The notes beneath the pieces are model-generated. The model was not told the DNA's origin, made no database searches, and was given only the letters and a program-made list of their open reading frames with translations. Shown here piece by piece: positions 32,633-40,368 of a stretch of DNA of 64,000 nucleotides; the first letter of the stretch is position 1, and each line of letters starts with the position of its first letter. The DNA lies in assembly GCA_009914555.1 (NCBI GenBank), contig WNDY01000013.1, positions 1-64,000 on the forward strand, written 5' to 3'. Source of the stretch: Xylophilus sp. Lineage in GTDB: Bacteria; Pseudomonadota; Gammaproteobacteria; Burkholderiales; Burkholderiaceae_C. The position numbers and the translations under genes were made by a program.

Positions 32633-33523
32633 TCAGCGCGTCCCTGCGTTCTTCGACGCGATGCTGACGACCAGGCCGACGGTGACGACCGCCAGCGCCG
32701 CGACCGACGGCAGGCCGGGCGCTTCGCCCAGCAGCAGCGAAGCCTCGATGACGGCGAAGACCGGCACGAGGGCCGCGAACGACGCGCCGGCCACCGGGCC
32801 CAGCAGCGCCACGGCCTTGCTGTAGAAGTAGAGCGCGGCGATCGAGACCATGGCGCCCTGGTAGATCGCCTGCCCTGCCAGCGCGCGCAGGGGCGCTTCG
32901 AGAATGGCGCTGCCCTTCATGGCGACATAGACCGGCGCATAGACGAGTGCCGAGACGACCGAGACGATGGCTGTCGCATGCAGGGGGCCGACCGAGAACG
33001 CGCGGGTCGACACGGTGTAGATCGCCCACAGCAGCCCGCCGGCCAGGAACGAGCCCACCGCCGCGCCGGCACCGACCGATTGCGCCATGCCCTGCCAGCC
33101 CGCGGCACCGATGCCGGCCGCAATCAATGCCAGACCCGCACGCTCGCGCAACGGAACACGGTTTCCGAGCCACAGCACGCTCAGCAGGACCGAGAAGCCG
33201 ATCATGCTGCCCGGCGTCAGCGCGGCGAAAAGGCTGACCGGGGCCAGCGCCAGGCCCTGCGAGACGACCAGCATGTAGGGCGCGCCGATGCCCGCAACCA
33301 TGAGCGCCACAGGCACCGGACCGAGCCTGCCGAAGCCGGTCCTGACCAGGACCGGCGCCAGCAGCAGCCCTGCCACCGAGAAGCGCAGGAAGGTCACGTC
33401 GTACAGGTCGAACGACGAATAGGCCACGCCGAGCCGCGTCATCACCGGGAAGCCGCCCCAGATGAGCGCTGCCGCCAGCCCGCAGAGGACGCCTGCCAAC
33501 CTGGTGCGACCCGTAGCCTCCAT
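32633..33523 (-). CDS. DMT-superfamily (EamA) transporter
   Basis: 296 residues with ten hydrophobic segments in two EamA repeats; the first starts LAGVLCGLAAALIWGGFPVM and the second near residue 150 with AAVGSFLAGGLLWAIYTVS. Such proteins export metabolites, amino acids or drugs; the substrate is unknown. It is divergent from a TetR regulator, and its promoter overlaps a perfect palindrome, so it is very likely repressed by that TetR protein and induced by its ligand. Confidence 0.88.
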   Translation of the reverse strand: MEATGRTRLAGVLCGLAAALIWGGFPVMTRLGVAYSSFDLYDVTFLRFSVAGLLLAPVLVRTGFGRLGPVPVALMVAGIGAPYMLVVSQGLALAPVSLFAALTPGSMIGFSVLLSVLWLGNRVPLRERAGLALIAAGIGAAGWQGMAQSVGAGAAVGSFLAGGLLWAIYTVSTRAFSVGPLHATAIVSVVSALVYAPVYVAMKGSAILEAPLRALAGQAIYQGAMVSIAALYFYSKAVALLGPVAGASFAALVPVFAVIEASLLLGEAPGLPSVAALAVVTVGLVVSIASKNAGTR

Positions 33524-33562
33524 GCCATCGTCCTTTCATGGGCACTGCAGAACAGTCGCCGC

Positions 33563-33597
33563 AGCATAGGCCATCTTTGACATACATGTCAAAGATG
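33563..33597 (-). promoter_or_regulatory. Promoter of the DMT transporter overlapped by a perfect TetR-type palindrome
   Basis: CATCTTTGACAT (33572-33583) and ATGTCAAAGATG (33586-33597) are perfect 12-base inverted arms with a two-base spacer. On the minus strand a consensus -35 TTGACA (33592-33587) and a -10 TATGCT (33568-33563) are 18 bases apart, so the palindrome covers the -35 box and spacer. A TTGACA also exists on the plus strand within the left arm. Confidence 0.8.
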
Positions 33598-33677
33598 AGT
33601 GCATCGGAGGGACGAGAGACGACGGCAGGACCGCCGCATCCTATGATCGGCTCCGGTTCTCGATGCAAGGAAACGGG

Positions 33678-34313
33678 ATGGCTGGGATCCGACAGTTCGA
33701 CGAGGATGCGGCACTGGCGGCGGCGCTGGAGGTCTTCCGGCGCCAGGGACTTGCCGCGACGTCGATGCTCGACCTCGCGCAGGCCACCGGCGTTCAGCGC
33801 GGCTCCCTCTACCATGCCTATGGCGACAAGAAGGCCCTCTTCCTGCGCGCCTTCGATCTCTACGAAGCCCGGTTCCTCCAGAGCGTCGAGGCCAGCCTGG
33901 CCGGCGATGACGCGGGCGACGTGCTGCACCGCTTCTTCGAAAGCGCCATTGCCCACATGACGGCCGGCTCGCCGTCGCAGGGTTGCCTGACCACGAAAAC
34001 GGCCACGGACGGCAGCACCGGCAGCGCGCCGGTCCACGCACGGCTGCAGGCCCTCGTCGACCGGCTTGGCCGGCTCGTCACCGCGGCGCTGGAGCGACCG
34101 GCGATCCGCCGGCAGCTCACGCTCGACGCCCGGGCCGCCGCCAGCGTGGTCATCACCTTCACCCGCGGGCTGGCGGTGATGGAGCGCATACACGGCGACA
34201 CGAAGGCGCTGCGGCTCGCCGCCGGCGCGCTGACGGCGGCCCTGGTCCGCCGGCCGCCTCAGCGCGGCAGGTCGTCGAAGACCTGCCCGCCCGCCGGCGC
34301 GTCGTCCGCATAG
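33678..34313 (+). CDS. TetR/AcrR-family transcriptional regulator
   Basis: 211 residues from ATG 33678, preceded by AAGGA; an ATG 15 bases upstream is less well placed. The N-terminal HTH reads ALEVFRRQGLAATSMLDLAQ, then GVQRGSLYHAYGDKKALF. The ligand-binding half includes the Cys in SQGCLTTKTATD, as in TetR_C regulators of the ComR type. It very likely binds the palindrome at 33572 and represses the divergent DMT transporter. The last 19 codons, after VRRPPQ, are atypical and overlap the convergent SnoaL-like gene by 55 bases, so the original stop may have been lost. Confidence 0.88.
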   Translation: MAGIRQFDEDAALAAALEVFRRQGLAATSMLDLAQATGVQRGSLYHAYGDKKALFLRAFDLYEARFLQSVEASLAGDDAGDVLHRFFESAIAHMTAGSPSQGCLTTKTATDGSTGSAPVHARLQALVDRLGRLVTAALERPAIRRQLTLDARAAASVVITFTRGLAVMERIHGDTKALRLAAGALTAALVRRPPQRGRSSKTCPPAGASSA

Positions 34314-34718
34314 CGCACCCGGAAGATGCGGTGCGCGAAGCGCCACCGGCCCGAAGCATCCCGGGCCAGCGTGTCGAAGTAGGTGCCGACGACGCGCATC
34401 GTGCTGCCGTCCCGCGCGCGGCCGAATTCGCAGCGACGTGCGGGCCGCCGCCCGGCCTTCGTCCTGGAGATCGACGACGACCGGCGATGCGGTCTGGAAC
34501 AGGAATTCCATGCGGCCGATGCTCTCGCCGATGCCGGCCTCGATGGCGGCCAGCCCTTCGCAGCGGTGCTGAAACGGCGGCGCCACCTCCCACACGCCAT
34601 CGGGCAGGAACAATGCCGCGATTGCCCGCGCGTCGCGGTGGTTGACGCCATCGTGGAAGCGGTCGATCAGCTCGCGGATCGCAAGCCGGTCGGCGACGGA
34701 TTCTGACAGGTGCTGCAT
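34259..34718 (-). pseudogene. SnoaL/NTF2-like protein gene with a frameshift
   Basis: From ATG 34718 the frame encodes about 93 residues of a SnoaL_4-type domain (LAIRELIDRFHDGVNHRDAR, then FLPDGVWEVAPPF). The matching C-terminal half (STMRVVGTYFDTLARDASG, WRFAHRIFRVRYADD) is in a different frame ending at TGA 34261-34259. Total length 460 is not a multiple of three. The break is near 34425-34450, where the GC-rich minus-strand sequence reads AARTS then CEFGRARDG. One extra or missing base explains it. These domains are found in isomerases, hydroxylases and limonene-epoxide-hydrolase-like enzymes; the function is unknown. It overlaps the tail of tetR. Confidence 0.8.
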
Positions 34719-34737
34719 GGGCCCATCGTGGACAGGT

Positions 34738-35328
34738 TCAGGGCCGCGGCCGCAGCACCATGCGGTCGCGGCCGATCTCCAGGTCGAACTGCTGGAGGAA
34801 GTTCTGGCCGAGCAGCGCCTCGTCGTCGGCCGCGCCGCGGCCGTGGTCGAGGCCGGTGCCGATGCGCAGGTTGGCCACCGTCGCGCCGCGCACCGCGACC
34901 GTCGCGCCCCGCACCACGGTGCCCGCGACCGTGCCGTTGGCGGTGCGGAAGGTCGCCGGCTCGCCGCCCCGCAGGCCCGCGCGGAGCGCCAGCCCGTCGC
35001 TCACGCTGACCAGGCTGGCGCCGGTGTCGACGAGGAACCGCACCGGCTCGCCGTTGACCGCGCCGGACACGCGGAAGTGGCCGTCCGCATGGCGCGGGAT
35101 GACGATGGCGCCGTCGGCCGTGACCTGGGCGCGCTTCGGCTCGGCCACGCGCTGCATCGCCAGGTAGAGCAGGCCCATGACGGCCAGCCAGAAGACGACG
35201 ATGCCCAGCGCGCCGCGCCGCGCCGTGCGCCCGGCGCGGCGGCCGCCGGCCGGGCGGGCATCCTCGGCCCCGGCGGCGCGGCGCCTGCGCTGCGCCTCGC
35301 GCCACCAGTCGCGGTCTTCAAGACCCAT
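34738..35328 (-). CDS. Retropepsin-like aspartic protease (clan AA), membrane anchored
   Basis: 196 residues. A basic N-terminal region is followed by one membrane helix near residue 45 (LGIVVFWLAVMGLLYLAM). A single-lobe aspartic protease domain occupies residues 75-196, with the active-site loop FLVDTGASLVSVS and the flap/hydrophobic-hydrophobic-Gly part DEALLGQNFLQQFDLEI. It fits the bacterial TIGR02281-type clan AA proteases, which act as dimers facing the periplasm; substrates are unknown. It starts 11 bases inside the end of cbpM and seems to belong to the cbpA-cbpM operon. Confidence 0.88.
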   Translation of the reverse strand: MGLEDRDWWREAQRRRRAAGAEDARPAGGRRAGRTARRGALGIVVFWLAVMGLLYLAMQRVAEPKRAQVTADGAIVIPRHADGHFRVSGAVNGEPVRFLVDTGASLVSVSDGLALRAGLRGGEPATFRTANGTVAGTVVRGATVAVRGATVANLRIGTGLDHGRGAADDEALLGQNFLQQFDLEIGRDRMVLRPRP

Positions 35329-35650
35329 GCAGCTGGCGGCGCAGGGCCTGCACCTCCTCCACGAGGTCGGAGACGAGTGCCGCCAGCTCGGGGTTGGCGT
35401 CCATGTCGCGCTCCAGCCGCGCGATGCGGCGCGCCCGCACGACCTGGGTGCTGGTGAAGCGCCAGGCCGCGCGGCCGCCGCCTTCGGACTCGGCGCCGAG
35501 CAGGCCGGACTCGACCCGCTCGACGACCCACTCGGCACTGACCGAACAGGTATGGGCCAGCGACTCGATGTCGAGCGCATCCCGGTCGAGCAGTTCGGCC
35601 TCGACGGTGAAGTGGCGGCGCACGGAGGATGGAGGATTGGAAAAGGCCAT
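35318..35650 (-). CDS. cbpM: Chaperone modulator CbpM
   Basis: 110 residues. CbpM binds the J domain of CbpA and inhibits its co-chaperone and DNA-binding activity. The protein has the MerR-like N-terminal segment HFTVEAELLDRDALDIESLA, a core with EWVVERVESGLLG and RRIARLERDMDANPELAALV, and a C-terminal coiled coil (LVSDLVEEVQALRRQL), as in E. coli CbpM. It starts two bases past the cbpA stop. Identification rests on both pattern and context. Confidence 0.9.
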   Translation of the reverse strand: MAFSNPPSSVRRHFTVEAELLDRDALDIESLAHTCSVSAEWVVERVESGLLGAESEGGGRAAWRFTSTQVVRARRIARLERDMDANPELAALVSDLVEEVQALRRQLHGS

Positions 35651-35652
35651 GG

Positions 35653-36621
35653 TCAGCTCCTGGCGGCTGCGCGTGGGTTGAAGGCCAAGTCGCGCGCCAT
35701 CGTCTCGTAGAGTTCCCGCGCCCGCGGCGTGTCGGCCGGCGGCCACGCCACGTCGAGCGTGAGGTAAATGTCGCCCGGCGGCTCGCCCGGGATGCCGCGG
35801 CCCTTGAGGCGCAGCCGGCGGCCGGGCCGGGAGTTCGGCGGCACGGTCACTTCGAGCGTGCCGGCCGGTGTCGCCACCTCGACGGCGGCGCCGAGCGCAG
35901 CCTCCCACGGAGCCACCGGCAGCGTCTGGTGCACGTCGCGGCCGTCGATGCGCCAGCGCGCGTCCTCGTTGAAATACACCTCCAGGTACAGGTCGCCAGC
36001 CGGCTGCCCATCAGCGCCTGGAGCACCATACCCCGTCAACCGAATCAGCTGACCGGCCTTGACGCCCTGGGGGATGCGCACTTCGAGCGTGCGCTCGCGC
36101 GGTACGACGTGGCCGGTCTCGTCCAGCTCGGCGCCGCGCAGCGTGAGCGTGCGCGTGGCGCCGCTGTAAGCGTCGGCCAGGTCGATGTCGATGCGCGCAT
36201 GGTGGTCGCTGCCGCGCCGCGGGCCGGACCGGCGGGTGTGGCCGCCGGCTTCTCGCGCGGCACGCGCGGCGGCGGCCTGGCCGAACAGGCTGGAGAAGAA
36301 GTCGCTGAACTCGTGCTCGTCACCGCCCGCGCCGCCGGTGAACTCGAACCCGCTGGCCCAGTCCGGCGGCGGCTGGAAGCCCTGGCCGCCCTGCGCCCTG
36401 CCCTGCGGCTGGCGGCCGAGTTCGTCGTAGGCCGCGCGCTTCTCGGGGTCGGACAGCACGGCATAGGCCTCGTTGACCTCGCTCATGCGGGTCGCAGCGT
36501 CGGCTTCCTTGCTGACGTCGGGGTGGTACTTGCGGGCGAGGCGGCGGTAGGCCTTCTTCACCGTATCGGCGTCGGCCTGCCGCTCCACACCCAGGATCGC
36601 GTAGTAGTCCTTGAAATCCAT
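35653..36621 (-). CDS. cbpA: Curved DNA-binding protein, DnaJ-type co-chaperone CbpA
   Basis: 322 residues. The J domain (residues 1-70) has the HPD motif in RKYHPDVSKE, then AYAVLSDPEKRAAYDEL. A Gly/Phe-rich linker follows, and two beta-barrel client-binding domains (RTLTLRGAELDETGHV, TLEVTVPPNSRPGRRLRLKG) complete the class II Hsp40 architecture with no zinc finger. It stimulates DnaK and binds curved DNA in stationary phase. ATG 36621 opens MDFKDYYAILG. Together with cbpM and the retropepsin gene it forms an operon on the minus strand. Confidence 0.95.
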   Translation of the reverse strand: MDFKDYYAILGVERQADADTVKKAYRRLARKYHPDVSKEADAATRMSEVNEAYAVLSDPEKRAAYDELGRQPQGRAQGGQGFQPPPDWASGFEFTGGAGGDEHEFSDFFSSLFGQAAAARAAREAGGHTRRSGPRRGSDHHARIDIDLADAYSGATRTLTLRGAELDETGHVVPRERTLEVRIPQGVKAGQLIRLTGYGAPGADGQPAGDLYLEVYFNEDARWRIDGRDVHQTLPVAPWEAALGAAVEVATPAGTLEVTVPPNSRPGRRLRLKGRGIPGEPPGDIYLTLDVAWPPADTPRARELYETMARDLAFNPRAAARS

Positions 36622-36709
36622 GTCGTCGGGCTCCAGAGGGAAAGTCCTATGGTCGCTCAAACAGATGGCAACGCCTGTCGGGAAAACAAGGAAGTTGCAG
36701 ACGCGCTGC

Positions 36710-37780
36710 TCAGTCCCGCAGCAGCGGCAGCAGTTGCCGGCCCTGGCGCTCGATCTCGCGCAGGTAGGGCGTGTCGGACAGCACGAAGTGCGTGATGCCC
36801 AGGTCGCGGTACTTGCGCAGCGAGCGGGCCACGTCCTCGGCCGAGCCCACGAGCCAGGTCGTGCCGGCGCCGCCGCCGCCGAACCGGCCGGGTGCCGTGT
36901 AGAGGTTGTCGTCCAGCACGTCGCCGCGCGCGGCCAGGTCCAGCAGGCGCTGCTGGCCGACGGCGACGGCGCGGCGGTGGTCGTGCCAGCCGGCGCCGTG
37001 GGTCTTGGCCATCTCGGCGACCTTGGCCTCGGCGTCGGACCAGGCCTGCTCGGTGGTGTCGCGCACGAGCGTGGTGATGCGCAGGCCGAACTGCAAGGGC
37101 GGCAGGTCGCGGTCGAGGTCGCGCGAGAGCGCCCTCAGCCGGTCGATGCGGCCCTTCACGCCTTCGAGCGGCTCGCCCCAGAAGAGCTGCACGTCGGCCT
37201 CGGTGGCCGACACGCGTTCGGCCGCGTCCGACGCGCCGCCGAAGTAGAGCCGCGGGTGCCTGCGCTCGCCGCGCACCGGGATGCGCGGCAGCACCGTCGA
37301 CTTGGCAACCTGGAAGTGCTCGCCGGCGAAAGTGACCTCTTCCTCGGTCCAGAGCCGGCGCACCAGCCGCATGAACTCCCGGGTGCGGCCGTAGCGGTGG
37401 GCCTGGTCGCCCTCGCTGTCGCCGTAGGCGGCCAGGTCGTCGAGGCCGGAGACGATGTTGACCCGCACCCGGCCGCCGCTCAGGTGGTCGAGCGTGGCCG
37501 CGGACGAGGCAAAGTGCGCCGGCCGCCAGTAGCCCGGGCGGATGGCGATCAACGGCTCGAAAGTCGTGGTGCGGGCGGCCAGCGCGGTGGCCACGGTGAA
37601 GGTGTCGGGGCGGCCCCAGCCGGTGCCGATGAGGGCGCCCTTCCAGCCGTGCCGCTCCAGCGCCTGGGCATGGCTGGTGAGGGTGTCGAGGCTGTTGTGG
37701 TCGGCCGCGACGGGCTCGCCGCGGTGGCCGGCGACGACCTGGTTGGGGATGTACCAGAGGAACTCGGAAGCAGTGCTCAT
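36710..37780 (-). CDS. LLM-class flavin-dependent monooxygenase, SsuD-like
   Basis: 356 residues, a TIM-barrel FMNH2-dependent monooxygenase. It resembles alkanesulfonate monooxygenase SsuD: EFLWYIPNQ near the N-terminus, GWKGALIGTGWGRPDTFTVA, YWRPAHFASSAATLDHLSGG, INIVSG-like VNIVSGLDDLAAYGD, and HRYGRTREFMRLVRRLW. SsuD releases sulfite from alkanesulfonates with reduced flavin from SsuE. No ssuE, ssuABC or other sulfur gene is adjacent, so the substrate may differ. ATG 37780 starts MSTASEFLWY. Confidence 0.87.
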   Translation of the reverse strand: MSTASEFLWYIPNQVVAGHRGEPVAADHNSLDTLTSHAQALERHGWKGALIGTGWGRPDTFTVATALAARTTTFEPLIAIRPGYWRPAHFASSAATLDHLSGGRVRVNIVSGLDDLAAYGDSEGDQAHRYGRTREFMRLVRRLWTEEEVTFAGEHFQVAKSTVLPRIPVRGERRHPRLYFGGASDAAERVSATEADVQLFWGEPLEGVKGRIDRLRALSRDLDRDLPPLQFGLRITTLVRDTTEQAWSDAEAKVAEMAKTHGAGWHDHRRAVAVGQQRLLDLAARGDVLDDNLYTAPGRFGGGGAGTTWLVGSAEDVARSLRKYRDLGITHFVLSDTPYLREIERQGRQLLPLLRD

Positions 37781-37995
37781 GCTGAAGGCTGGCCGCGCCC
37801 CCGGGGGACGCAGGCGAATCAAGGTGGACGAAGGGGCAGGTGCGACTCTACGCCTGCCAGCCGCGGCCAGCCGCATCCTTCATGCCAGCCGCGCATCCCA
37901 GGTAGCGCCGCAGATGCCGCACCGCAGGCAACAACGCTGCTGGGAAGCGAGCAGCGGATGAAAAACCCGCTGCCCGCCTGCCAACGGTCTCCAGT

Positions 37996-39252
37996 TCAGA
38001 GGTGATCGATCAGCACCTGCCCGAAGCCCGAGGTGCTGACCTGCGTCGCGCCTTCGAGCAGGCGCGCGAAATCGTAGGTGACCTTCTTGCTCAGCACCGC
38101 CTTCTCCATCGCGGCCAGCACGAGGTCGGCGGCCTCGGTCCAGCCGATGTGGCGCAGCAGCATCTCGCCCGACAGCACGATGGAGCCGGGGTTGACGTAG
38201 TCCTTGCCCGCGTACTTGGGCGCCGTGCCGTGCGTGGCCTCGAAGATGGCAACGGTGTCCGACAGGTTGGCGCCCGGCGCGATGCCGATGCCGCCGACCT
38301 GCGCGGCCACGGCGTCGGAGATGTAGTCGCCGTTGAGGTTGAGCGTGGCGATCACGCTGTACTCGGCCGGGCGCAGCAGGATCTGCTGGAGGAAGGCGTC
38401 GGTGATCACGTCCTTGACGACGATGTCGCGGCCGGACTTCGGGTTCTTCAGGCGCAGCCACGGGCCGCCGTCGATCGCCTCGGCGCCGCACTCCTTGGCG
38501 GCCAGGGCATAGCCCCAGTCGCGGAATGCGCCCTCGGTGAACTTCATGATGTTGCCCTTGTGCACGAGCGTCACGCTGGGGCGGTCATGGTCGATGGCGT
38601 ACTGGATGGCCTTGCGCACCAGCCGCTCGGTGCCTTCGCGCGACACCGGCTTGATGCCGATGCCCGAGGTCTCGGGAAAGCGGATCTTGGTGATGCCGAA
38701 CTCGTCGTGCAGGAAGCGGATGAGCCGCCGGGCCTGGTCGGACTCGGCCGGAAATTCGATGCCGGCGTAGATGTCCTCGGAGTTCTCGCGGAAGATCACC
38801 ATGTTGGTCTTCTCGGGCTCCTTCAGCGGCGAGGGCACGCCCTTGAAGTACTGCACCGGCCGCAGGCAGACGTACAGGTCCAGCTCCTGGCGCAGCGCGA
38901 CGTTGAGCGAGCGGATGCCGCCGCCCACCGGCGTGGTCAGCGGACCCTTGATCGAGACGACGTACTCGCGCAGCGCCTCGACCGTCTCGTCGGGCAGCCA
39001 GACGCCGGCGCCGTAGATGCGCGTGGCCTTCTCGCCGGCGTAGACCTCCAGCCATGCGATCCTGCGCACACCGCCATAGGCCTTCTCCACGGCCGCGTCC
39101 AGTACGCGCAGGGCGACCTTGGTCACGTCCACGCCCACGCCGTCGCCCTCGATGAACGGGACGATCGGGTGGTCCGGAACGTTCAGCGTCCCGTCGGCAT
39201 GGACCGTGATCTTCCGCCCTGCGGCGGGAACCTGGATGTGCTGATAGGGCAT
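37996..39252 (-). CDS. icd: NADP-dependent isocitrate dehydrogenase
   Basis: 418 residues, like E. coli Icd. It decarboxylates isocitrate to 2-oxoglutarate with [17 protein letters not shown] at the N-terminus, the substrate loop [22 protein letters not shown] with the Ser that is phosphorylated in E. coli, [10 protein letters not shown], the metal-binding [10 protein letters not shown] and [10 protein letters not shown], and the NADP-specific region [20 protein letters not shown] are all present. ATG 39252 opens [12 protein letters not shown]. It is divergent from the small basic protein gene over 219 bases. Confidence 0.97.
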   Translation of the reverse strand: MPYQHIQVPAAGRKITVHADGTLNVPDHPIVPFIEGDGVGVDVTKVALRVLDAAVEKAYGGVRRIAWLEVYAGEKATRIYGAGVWLPDETVEALREYVVSIKGPLTTPVGGGIRSLNVALRQELDLYVCLRPVQYFKGVPSPLKEPEKTNMVIFRENSEDIYAGIEFPAESDQARRLIRFLHDEFGITKIRFPETSGIGIKPVSREGTERLVRKAIQYAIDHDRPSVTLVHKGNIMKFTEGAFRDWGYALAAKECGAEAIDGGPWLRLKNPKSGRDIVVKDVITDAFLQQILLRPAEYSVIATLNLNGDYISDAVAAQVGGIGIAPGANLSDTVAIFEATHGTAPKYAGKDYVNPGSIVLSGEMLLRHIGWTEAADLVLAAMEKAVLSKKVTYDFARLLEGATQVSTSGFGQVLIDHL

Positions 39253-39471
39253 GGGAAGGCGTCTCCAACGGCGGGGACCAGCAGCGCCGGAAGCGGGCCG
39301 CCGCTGGTGCAAAATCTCACTGCATTCTAGTGCCAACCCACGTCGGCACTGGCTCCGGACGGGCGGCTTCGAGCGGTACGTCCGGGGGTATGGCGCGCCG
39401 ATGGTCGGCGGGCCTTTTGCACCAACGCCCCTTCTCCATCATTGGCAACTCCACTCCAGGAACTGGCACAC

Positions 39472-39708
39472 ATGAACAAACTCCTCGCTGCCCTGATCGC
39501 CGGCCTGTTCGCCGCGGGCGCCTTCGCCCAGCCGGCCCCCGCCGCCCCGGCAGTCGCTCCGGCTCCGGCCTACACCCCGGCACCGGCGCCCGCCGCCGAA
39601 GCGCCGCACAAGCATGTCGCGCAGAAGAAAAAGAAGCACGCTGCTGCGAAAAAGAAGCCTCTGAAGGCCAGGAAGCACAAGAAGGCAGCCAGACCCCACC
39701 GCCTCTGA
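39472..39708 (+). CDS. Small secreted Ala/Pro- and Lys-rich protein
   Basis: 78 residues. MNKLLAALIAGLFAAGAFAQ is a clear signal peptide with an AFA cleavage site. The mature part has a Pro/Ala stretch, one EAPHKHVAQ block and a strongly basic C-terminus with several KKK and KH runs. Proteins of this shape are frequent in Comamonadaceae and have no known function; binding to an acidic polymer or to the envelope is possible. AGGA stands upstream, though at 12 bases or more. A good terminator follows at 39751. Confidence 0.8.
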   Translation: MNKLLAALIAGLFAAGAFAQPAPAAPAVAPAPAYTPAPAPAAEAPHKHVAQKKKKHAAAKKKPLKARKHKKAARPHRL

Positions 39709-39750
39709 CTCGGCGCCAGCACGCGGCGCGGCGCGCCGCTTTGCGACACA

Positions 39751-39780
39751 ATGGCCCGCCTGCGCGGGCCATCGTTCTTT
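39751..39780 (+). terminator. Probable rho-independent terminator
   Basis: ATGGCCCGC (39751-39759) and GCGGGCCAT (39764-39772) form a perfect nine-pair stem with a four-base loop, followed by CGTTCTTT. It lies 43 bases after the small basic protein gene. Confidence 0.65.
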
Positions 39781-39818
39781 GCGGCCCGGCCTTTGCGCAT
39801 CTCCAGCCCCGACCACCC

Positions 39819-40304
39819 ATGCCCACGACCGCCCTGCTCCGCCTCTTCCGTGTCCGAACCATCCTGCGCGGCGCGGCCGCGGTGGCGCTGGCGGCCAGCG
39901 GACTCGCACAGGCGCAGCCGTCGAGCCCGCAGCTGACCCTGCCGCGCGTGGCGCTCACGGCCGGCTTCTACCGCATCGACGCCCAGGTCGCGGCCACGCC
40001 GCCGCAGCGCGAGGTCGGCCTGATGTTCCGCAAGGAGATGCCGGCCCAGGAAGGCATGCTGTTCGCCTTCGAGGAGCCGGCCACGCAGTGCTTCTGGATG
40101 AAGAACACGCTGCTGCCGCTGACGGCCGCCTTCATCGCCGACGACGGCACCATCGTGAACCTGGCCGACATGAAGCCGCAGACGCTGGATTCGCACTGTT
40201 CGGACAAGCCGGTGCGCTACGTGCTGGAGATGAACCAGGGCTGGTTCAAGTCCAAGGGATTGAAGGCGGGGACCCGGCTCGGCGGCCCGCCATTCAACCG
40301 CTGA
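39819..40304 (+). CDS. DUF192 family exported protein
   Basis: 161 residues. A signal peptide ends near AQAQ (residue 33). The domain has VGLMFRKEMPAQEGMLFAFE, the hallmark CFWMKNTLLPLTAAFI and the end VRYVLEMNQGWFKSKGLKAG. DUF192 proteins form a small periplasmic beta fold with no proven function. It is preceded by the terminator of the previous gene, so it probably has its own promoter. Its TGA is three bases before repeat copy 5. Confidence 0.9.
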   Translation: MPTTALLRLFRVRTILRGAAAVALAASGLAQAQPSSPQLTLPRVALTAGFYRIDAQVAATPPQREVGLMFRKEMPAQEGMLFAFEEPATQCFWMKNTLLPLTAAFIADDGTIVNLADMKPQTLDSHCSDKPVRYVLEMNQGWFKSKGLKAGTRLGGPPFNR

Positions 40305-40307
40305 GAC

Positions 40308-40367
40308 ATACCCCCAGGGTGATCAGCCGGTAGCGCACAGGTGATGCGCGCCAGGGCTACATACCAC
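40308..40367. repeat. 53-bp-period intergenic element, copy 5
   Basis: ATACCCC at 40308-40314 and the variant ATACCAC at 40361-40367, spacing 53 bp, with AGCGC at 40332-40336. It fills the whole gap between two convergent genes: it starts three bases after one stop and ends one base before the other. Confidence 0.7.
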
Positions 40368-40368
40368 C

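Noticed and set aside
36027-36034. ATACCCC in cbpA
   Set aside because: Coding (TGYGAPG) and unpaired, so not counted as an element.
37951-37973. GCAGCGG/CCGCTGC hairpin after icd as a terminator
   Set aside because: The run of A/T is in the loop and not after the stem; not a standard terminator.
39385-39391. GGGGTAT between icd and the small basic protein gene
   Set aside because: Intergenic, but no second heptamer at plus or minus 53 bp and no GCGCT at the fixed distance.
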